Source: Thermodesulfovibrionia bacterium
GTDB taxonomy: Bacteria > Nitrospirota > Thermodesulfovibrionia > UBA6902
Direction: 5' to 3'
DNA length: 8,950 nt
NCBI GenBank assembly: GCA_947258735.1
Contig: CAMYJJ010000119.1
Span: 1 to 8,950 of the forward strand
Part shown: positions 5,655 through 8,950 of the stretch, piece by piece
Layout: each line of letters begins with the position of its first letter
How positions within the stretch are numbered: position 1 is the stretch's first letter
Notes under the pieces: model-generated
What the model saw: the letters and a program-made list of their open reading frames with translations, nothing else
The model's database searches: none
Told to the model about the DNA's origin: nothing
Translations under genes and position numbers: made by a program

Positions 5655-6547
5655 TGAAAGATCAGAAAACCGTAATAATTGAATCTGCCCTTGATATTTC
5701 TGAGAAAACGAACAGCAGCTGCGTGTATCTCTTTTTGAATACGACCCGGGTATGCAGATGGTTTTTAAAATCAGGGTTTCATAATAATGACCATATTATT
5801 ATAGTAATTCCGGATACCGTAACCATAAAGGATGTGGAACTCAAGCGGGCCGGAGTCACTGCCATCCGAAGCTGGTCAGGTAATCAGACGAGGTTTTCAC
5901 AGATCAAGTATGCCTTTTTTCATGGAGTAATGCAGGAACTCATAAAACCTGACAGCAGGGTAGTTTGTGTGCTGGGTCCGTGGGGGAAGGGGCATCTCGA
6001 CACGATCACGGTCCATGACCTGGCACTGTCATGGAGTGAAGAGTTTCCCTTTGATCCGCGCCTTCTCATTTCAAAGAAGGCTCTTAATGCGGTCATGGCT
6101 GTTGTAGATATTGCGCTTGATATAGGCGCTTTGGGAAGAGAAGGGAAATCCATAGGCACTACGTTTATCATAGGGGACACTGAAGAGGTGCTTACATTAT
6201 CTCACCAGGCGGTATTTAATCCCTTTAAGGGGTACCCGAAAAAAGAGAGAATCATAAATCGTTCTGAAGTTGTTGAGAGCATCAAGGAGTTTGCCCACCT
6301 TGACGGAGCGATCATCATAACTGACAACGGGGTGATAGAAGCTGCCGGCCGGCATCTGGATGCTGCTGGCGTCGTTACGAGGCAGCTCAGGGGGCTCGGT
6401 TCGAGGCACAGGGCTGCTGCAGGCATGACCCGGAAGACAGAAGCGGTTGCAGTTGTAGTTTCAGAAAGTACCGGCAGGGTAACGATATTTGATAACGGGC
6501 GAATTATATCCTCTCTTGAACCGGTGATAAGCAGGAGGATTGTGTAA
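5654..6547 (+). CDS. Diadenylate cyclase, CdaZ/DacZ-like
   Basis: Predicted to join two ATP into the second messenger c-di-AMP. The C-terminal half (about residues 135-290) is a DAC (DisA_N) domain: GREGKSIGTTFIIGD (161-175), FNPFKGYP (188-195), the catalytic LDGAIIITDNG (216-226) with Asp217-Gly218-Ala219, then GSRHRAAAG (249-257) with the Arg-His-Arg ATP-binding motif, and VVSESTG (268-274). The N-terminal 125 residues form a separate alpha/beta domain with no membrane helix. This layout, lacking both CdaA membrane helices and the DisA HhH DNA-binding domain, fits the soluble archaeal-type CdaZ/DacZ class, whose N-terminal domain has been likened to the pyruvate kinase C-terminal domain (from memory). 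A stop at 5645 limits the start to this ATG, yet no good ribosome site precedes it; the leader is the heptamer array. No phosphodiesterase or c-di-AMP receptor is visible nearby. Confidence 0.88.
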   Translation: MKDQKTVIIESALDISEKTNSSCVYLFLNTTRVCRWFLKSGFHNNDHIIIVIPDTVTIKDVELKRAGVTAIRSWSGNQTRFSQIKYAFFHGVMQELIKPDSRVVCVLGPWGKGHLDTITVHDLALSWSEEFPFDPRLLISKKALNAVMAVVDIALDIGALGREGKSIGTTFIIGDTEEVLTLSHQAVFNPFKGYPKKERIINRSEVVESIKEFAHLDGAIIITDNGVIEAAGRHLDAAGVVTRQLRGLGSRHRAAAGMTRKTEAVAVVVSESTGRVTIFDNGRIISSLEPVISRRIV

Positions 6548-6578
6548 TTTAATAAACTATTTGAAATAGCCAAGAGTC

Positions 6579-6599
6579 ACCCTGAATTTATTTCAGGGT
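6579..6599. repeat. Dispersed palindrome between convergent genes
   Basis: ACCCTGAA (6579-6586), loop TTTAT, TTCAGGGT (6592-6599), preceded by GTC and followed by CTC. It has the same design (8-bp arms, 5-base loop, GTCA lead) as the two inner palindromes of the element at 4609-4737, making it a third family member. It lies between the ends of the cyclase and the giant gene and may serve as a bidirectional terminator, though no T-run follows the stem. Confidence 0.6.
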
Positions 6600-6628
6600 C
6601 TCCTCACAGTTTTCAAATTTATCTAGCA

Positions 6629-8950
6629 CTATTCCAGAATGAAATTGCCCATTATGACACTTCCATTACTTGAAGTGACATTACCGGTGATGGTTGTATT
6701 GCCATTGGCAATTGAATAATTATTGTCATAACCACCCGTAATAGTGACCGACTTATCAATATTGAAGTCAATCGTTTCGGTGAATGACTCAGCCTTTACC
6801 TGAATCGTATGACCATCACCTGCATCAAAATAGGCTTCCTGAATGGTACAGAATTCAGTCAGTGTATCCATATTTCTTGCAGTTTTTACACAGCCGGTTG
6901 CTTCACCAGTCCCGCTTAACGGCACTGCCAGTATGCTTGTGTCAGGGTCATTTGATTCGATTGAAAGGTCTTCACTCATCGTACCCGGTGCAGAAGGCAT
7001 GAAATATACAGAAATCGTGCATGTCTCCAACGGACCAAGCGGTGAAAGTGTTGTACAATCTTCGCTCTGAACACTAAAGGCGGAGAGAGGCAGTGTAACC
7101 GAGGAGATATCAAGATCAGCATCTCCCATATTCTCAACTGTAAATAAATAGTTGGAAATCACCCCTACATCAACAGAGCCAAAATCATAAGAAGACGGGG
7201 TGATCGATATGTCAGGTTCAGGCAATGTCACAGGTAAAGTGCCCCCGCGCACAACAAAGAAATAAAACGGGTCATATGACTCGCCTCCGCAGCGAGTGAG
7301 GTAAGAACCATCTTTGGGTTTGCTGGTCACATTTCCGCCAGTCCAATATATTGAAACTGAAAATATATTATCCGTATTGTAAGGGTCAGTAGTAGAGGTC
7401 CAGTGAGCGCACCAGCCATAATTCAGAACTGAAAAGCCTGCAGATGCAAGTTCATCAGTCGAATACTCATCTTCCCAATGTGCCAAACTTAACATCTCTT
7501 TCTTGTTCGGAAGCCGCCAGTCAGTATAGCCTTCATTCGGTATATAAACACACGTTTCACCGTTGCCCGTGTCACAGTCAGTGTCTACGGTACAGATGGT
7601 ATCCCCTGTGCTCCTGCATTGTTTGACACCGTCACTGTTAACGCATGTTGGCAGCAATGGGTCAGTGCAAGGATCATTATTTGGACAATCCTGCGTAGTG
7701 GATGGTTTAATACACCGGCCATTTGCCTGGGTATTCATGTCATCTACATATTGAAGTACGTCCGGAAATGTTTTGACTATTCCGTCAGCACCAATGGGAA
7801 GTTCTCCATCACTCCGTGTCCACATAAGACCTGTAAGATTGTCTGTTATGGTGCCATCAGCATTGTCAGTAAATCTTGTGGCAGCTGCCCAGTCAACACC
7901 CCATTCCAGATCACCGTCATCCCCTGTGGTTTCTGATGTAGTCCTGCCGGTTTTGCGAATATTTGCAGGATAGGCAGGGTCAGGAATTCCGTTGGCTCCG
8001 GCACGAACAGCCCATGCATACTTGGTAGCAGTGTCCCACATTTGCCAATAGTTAGTCTGCTCAGTTCCAAGATTAATAGTCCATCCACCATTGCCTACAT
8101 TTATATACTGGGTAGAAGACCAGTATTCAGCTGCCTGCACATTTGTAAATCCCTCTGAATTAAGCCAGGCAGCGGTATCAGTCACTCCAGCGTTTGTCAG
8201 ACTTTCAAGCTCAAGATTATTGGGAATGCGCCAGTCTGTATAACCTCCGGTAGCAAGAACTGCTGCAGCATCTCTTGCTCCATAGAAATTACTTTGCCCT
8301 CCCAGGGTTGCATCTTTTGTCCACATAAGTCCTGTAAGCAGATCCGTTACCGTACCGTCAGCGTTGTCATTAAATCTGCCGGATCCCATGTTTCCCGCTG
8401 CAGGCCAGGCAGCCCCCATCTCCAGATCACCATCATCTCCGATCAAATAAGATGCGGCTTGACCTGTTTGAGGAATGTTTACAGGGGGAATCCCGCTGCC
8501 ACTTAACGGAAATGATAATACACCTGTATCAGGGTCGTTTGAGATAACAGTAAGATCTTTACTTTTTAAACCAAGTGTTGACGGTGAAAAAAATACGGAT
8601 ATCGTGCACATCTCATTCTTTTCAAGTGGGGAAAGTGTTGTACAGTCTTCATTCTGAACATTGAAATCAGACGGCAGGATCGCGATAGACGTTATGTTAA
8701 GTGATTCGCTCCCAATATTCTCAACCGAAATAAGAGTGCTTGAGGTAATGCCTAAGCTCAGAGAACCAAAATCAAAAAAAGATGGATCAACTGAGATATC
8801 AGGTTCAGCTGCAGAATCCCCGCGCACAGCAAAGAAATAAAACGGGTCATATGACTCGCCTCCGCAGCGAGTGAGGTAAGAACCATCTTTGGGTTTGCTG
8901 GTCACATTTCCGCCAGTCCAATATATTGAAACTGAAAATATATTATCCGT
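6629..8950 (-). CDS. Giant modular surface protein, 5' end outside window
   Basis: The frame is open through the right edge, so the N-terminus and any signal peptide are missing; at least 773 residues are visible. Counting from the GTG at 8905 (an internal Val), the modules are: the end of an Lcl domain; an ASH-type immunoglobulin-like domain, residues 35-139 (PDISVDPSFFDFGS, ISNDPDTG, PLSGSG); a DUF1566/Lcl domain, 158-302 (FNDNADGTVTDLLTGLMWT, GYTDWRIPN, YWSST); a second DUF1566/Lcl, 328-553 (LTGLMWTRSD, GYTDWRLPN, HWTST), carrying a cysteine-rich insertion; a second ASH, 563-667; and an 87-residue parallel beta-helix start (CTIQEAYFDAGDGHTIQV, SVTITGGYDNNYS, TTITGN) ending at TAG without an anchor motif. 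Lcl/DUF1566 is a lectin-like fold common in secreted proteins. A surface or adhesive role is inferred. Near-identical repeats inside it suggest recent duplication. Confidence 0.88.
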   Translation of the reverse strand, partial: TDNIFSVSIYWTGGNVTSKPKDGSYLTRCGGESYDPFYFFAVRGDSAAEPDISVDPSFFDFGSLSLGITSSTLISVENIGSESLNITSIAILPSDFNVQNEDCTTLSPLEKNEMCTISVFFSPSTLGLKSKDLTVISNDPDTGVLSFPLSGSGIPPVNIPQTGQAASYLIGDDGDLEMGAAWPAAGNMGSGRFNDNADGTVTDLLTGLMWTKDATLGGQSNFYGARDAAAVLATGGYTDWRIPNNLELESLTNAGVTDTAAWLNSEGFTNVQAAEYWSSTQYINVGNGGWTINLGTEQTNYWQMWDTATKYAWAVRAGANGIPDPAYPANIRKTGRTTSETTGDDGDLEWGVDWAAATRFTDNADGTITDNLTGLMWTRSDGELPIGADGIVKTFPDVLQYVDDMNTQANGRCIKPSTTQDCPNNDPCTDPLLPTCVNSDGVKQCRSTGDTICTVDTDCDTGNGETCVYIPNEGYTDWRLPNKKEMLSLAHWEDEYSTDELASAGFSVLNYGWCAHWTSTTDPYNTDNIFSVSIYWTGGNVTSKPKDGSYLTRCGGESYDPFYFFVVRGGTLPVTLPEPDISITPSSYDFGSVDVGVISNYLFTVENMGDADLDISSVTLPLSAFSVQSEDCTTLSPLGPLETCTISVYFMPSAPGTMSEDLSIESNDPDTSILAVPLSGTGEATGCVKTARNMDTLTEFCTIQEAYFDAGDGHTIQVKAESFTETIDFNIDKSVTITGGYDNNYSIANGNTTITGNVTSSNGSVIMGNFILE
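7243..7375. repeat. Direct repeat copy A inside the giant gene
   Basis: This segment matches 8818-8950 at an offset of exactly 1575 bases, with a single difference over 133 bases (A at 7254 against G at 8829, changing VVRG to AVRG). It encodes the end of an Lcl domain, from DNIFSVSIYWTGGN through the TRCGGESYDPFYFF stretch. The match may continue beyond the window on the right-hand copy. Confidence 0.95.
7550..7714 (-). other. Eight-cysteine insertion in the second Lcl domain
   Basis: Residues 398-452 of the visible frame contain eight cysteines (398, 407, 413, 421, 430, 438, 444, 452) in 55 residues, with Asn, Asp, Pro and Thr between them, for example CTVDTDCDTGNGETC. The insertion sits between GLMWTRSD and GYTDWRLPN, where the first Lcl domain of the same protein has only about 25 residues and no cysteine. 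An even number of Cys in an exported protein suggests a disulfide-bonded knob. Confidence 0.75.
8818..8950. repeat. Direct repeat copy B, running off the window
   Basis: Partner of 7243-7375, 132 of 133 bases identical, same orientation and same reading frame (offset 1575 = 525 codons). It is still matching at the last base, so the true repeat is longer than what is visible. Confidence 0.95.

Noticed and set aside
6629..8950. Variable protein of a diversity-generating retroelement
   Set aside because: The Lcl/DUF1566 lectin-like fold made this worth checking, but there is no reverse transcriptase and no template repeat with adenine-specific mismatches. The repeat pair differs by one base only.

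Overview
The window looks like part of a chromosome from an uncultured or environmental Gram-negative anaerobe, most likely of the Thermodesulfobacteriota (Deltaproteobacteria) or Nitrospirota. This is an inference from gene content. The clues are a lipoprotein metallo-beta-lactamase-fold hydrolase, an anaerobe-type 2[4Fe-4S] ferredoxin, a giant surface protein built from DUF1566/Lcl, ASH and beta-helix modules, and many intergenic palindromes and short tandem repeats. No rRNA, tRNA, transposase, integrase or CRISPR array was found.

Layout. Positions 1-316 are non-coding, with two hairpins and a sigma70-like promoter for a 254-aa protein of unknown family (317-1081, +). Positions 1082-1294 hold an inverted array of degenerate heptamers. 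A two-gene minus-strand operon follows: an old-yellow-enzyme-type flavin oxidoreductase (2350-3420), read first, then an MBL-fold lipoprotein (1295-2323). Next on the minus strand come a small AT-rich exported protein (3589-4023), a ferredoxin (4230-4460) and a two-helix membrane protein (4754-5122). A MITE-like nested palindrome (4609-4737) separates the last two. On the plus strand are a 57-aa single-helix membrane protein (5320-5493) with a strong ribosome binding site, a 22-unit heptamer array (5501-5654), and a diadenylate cyclase of the CdaZ/DacZ type (5654-6547). A palindrome sits between this gene and the convergent giant gene (6629 to beyond 8950, minus strand), which runs off the right edge.

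How the genes may work together. The cyclase would make c-di-AMP; the 57-aa protein is the only gene beside it on the same strand, and their functional link is unproven. The flavoenzyme and the hydrolase are probably co-transcribed and may process related small molecules. The giant protein is probably secreted or surface-exposed.

The least ordinary signals are three: a family of 7-bp repeats (consensus about GARTRAC) at three loci, phased without indels and in both orientations; a direct repeat of at least 133 bp with a 1575-bp (525-residue) period inside the giant gene; and an eight-cysteine insertion inside one of its lectin-like domains. I did not find clear evidence of a complete new defence or metabolic system.
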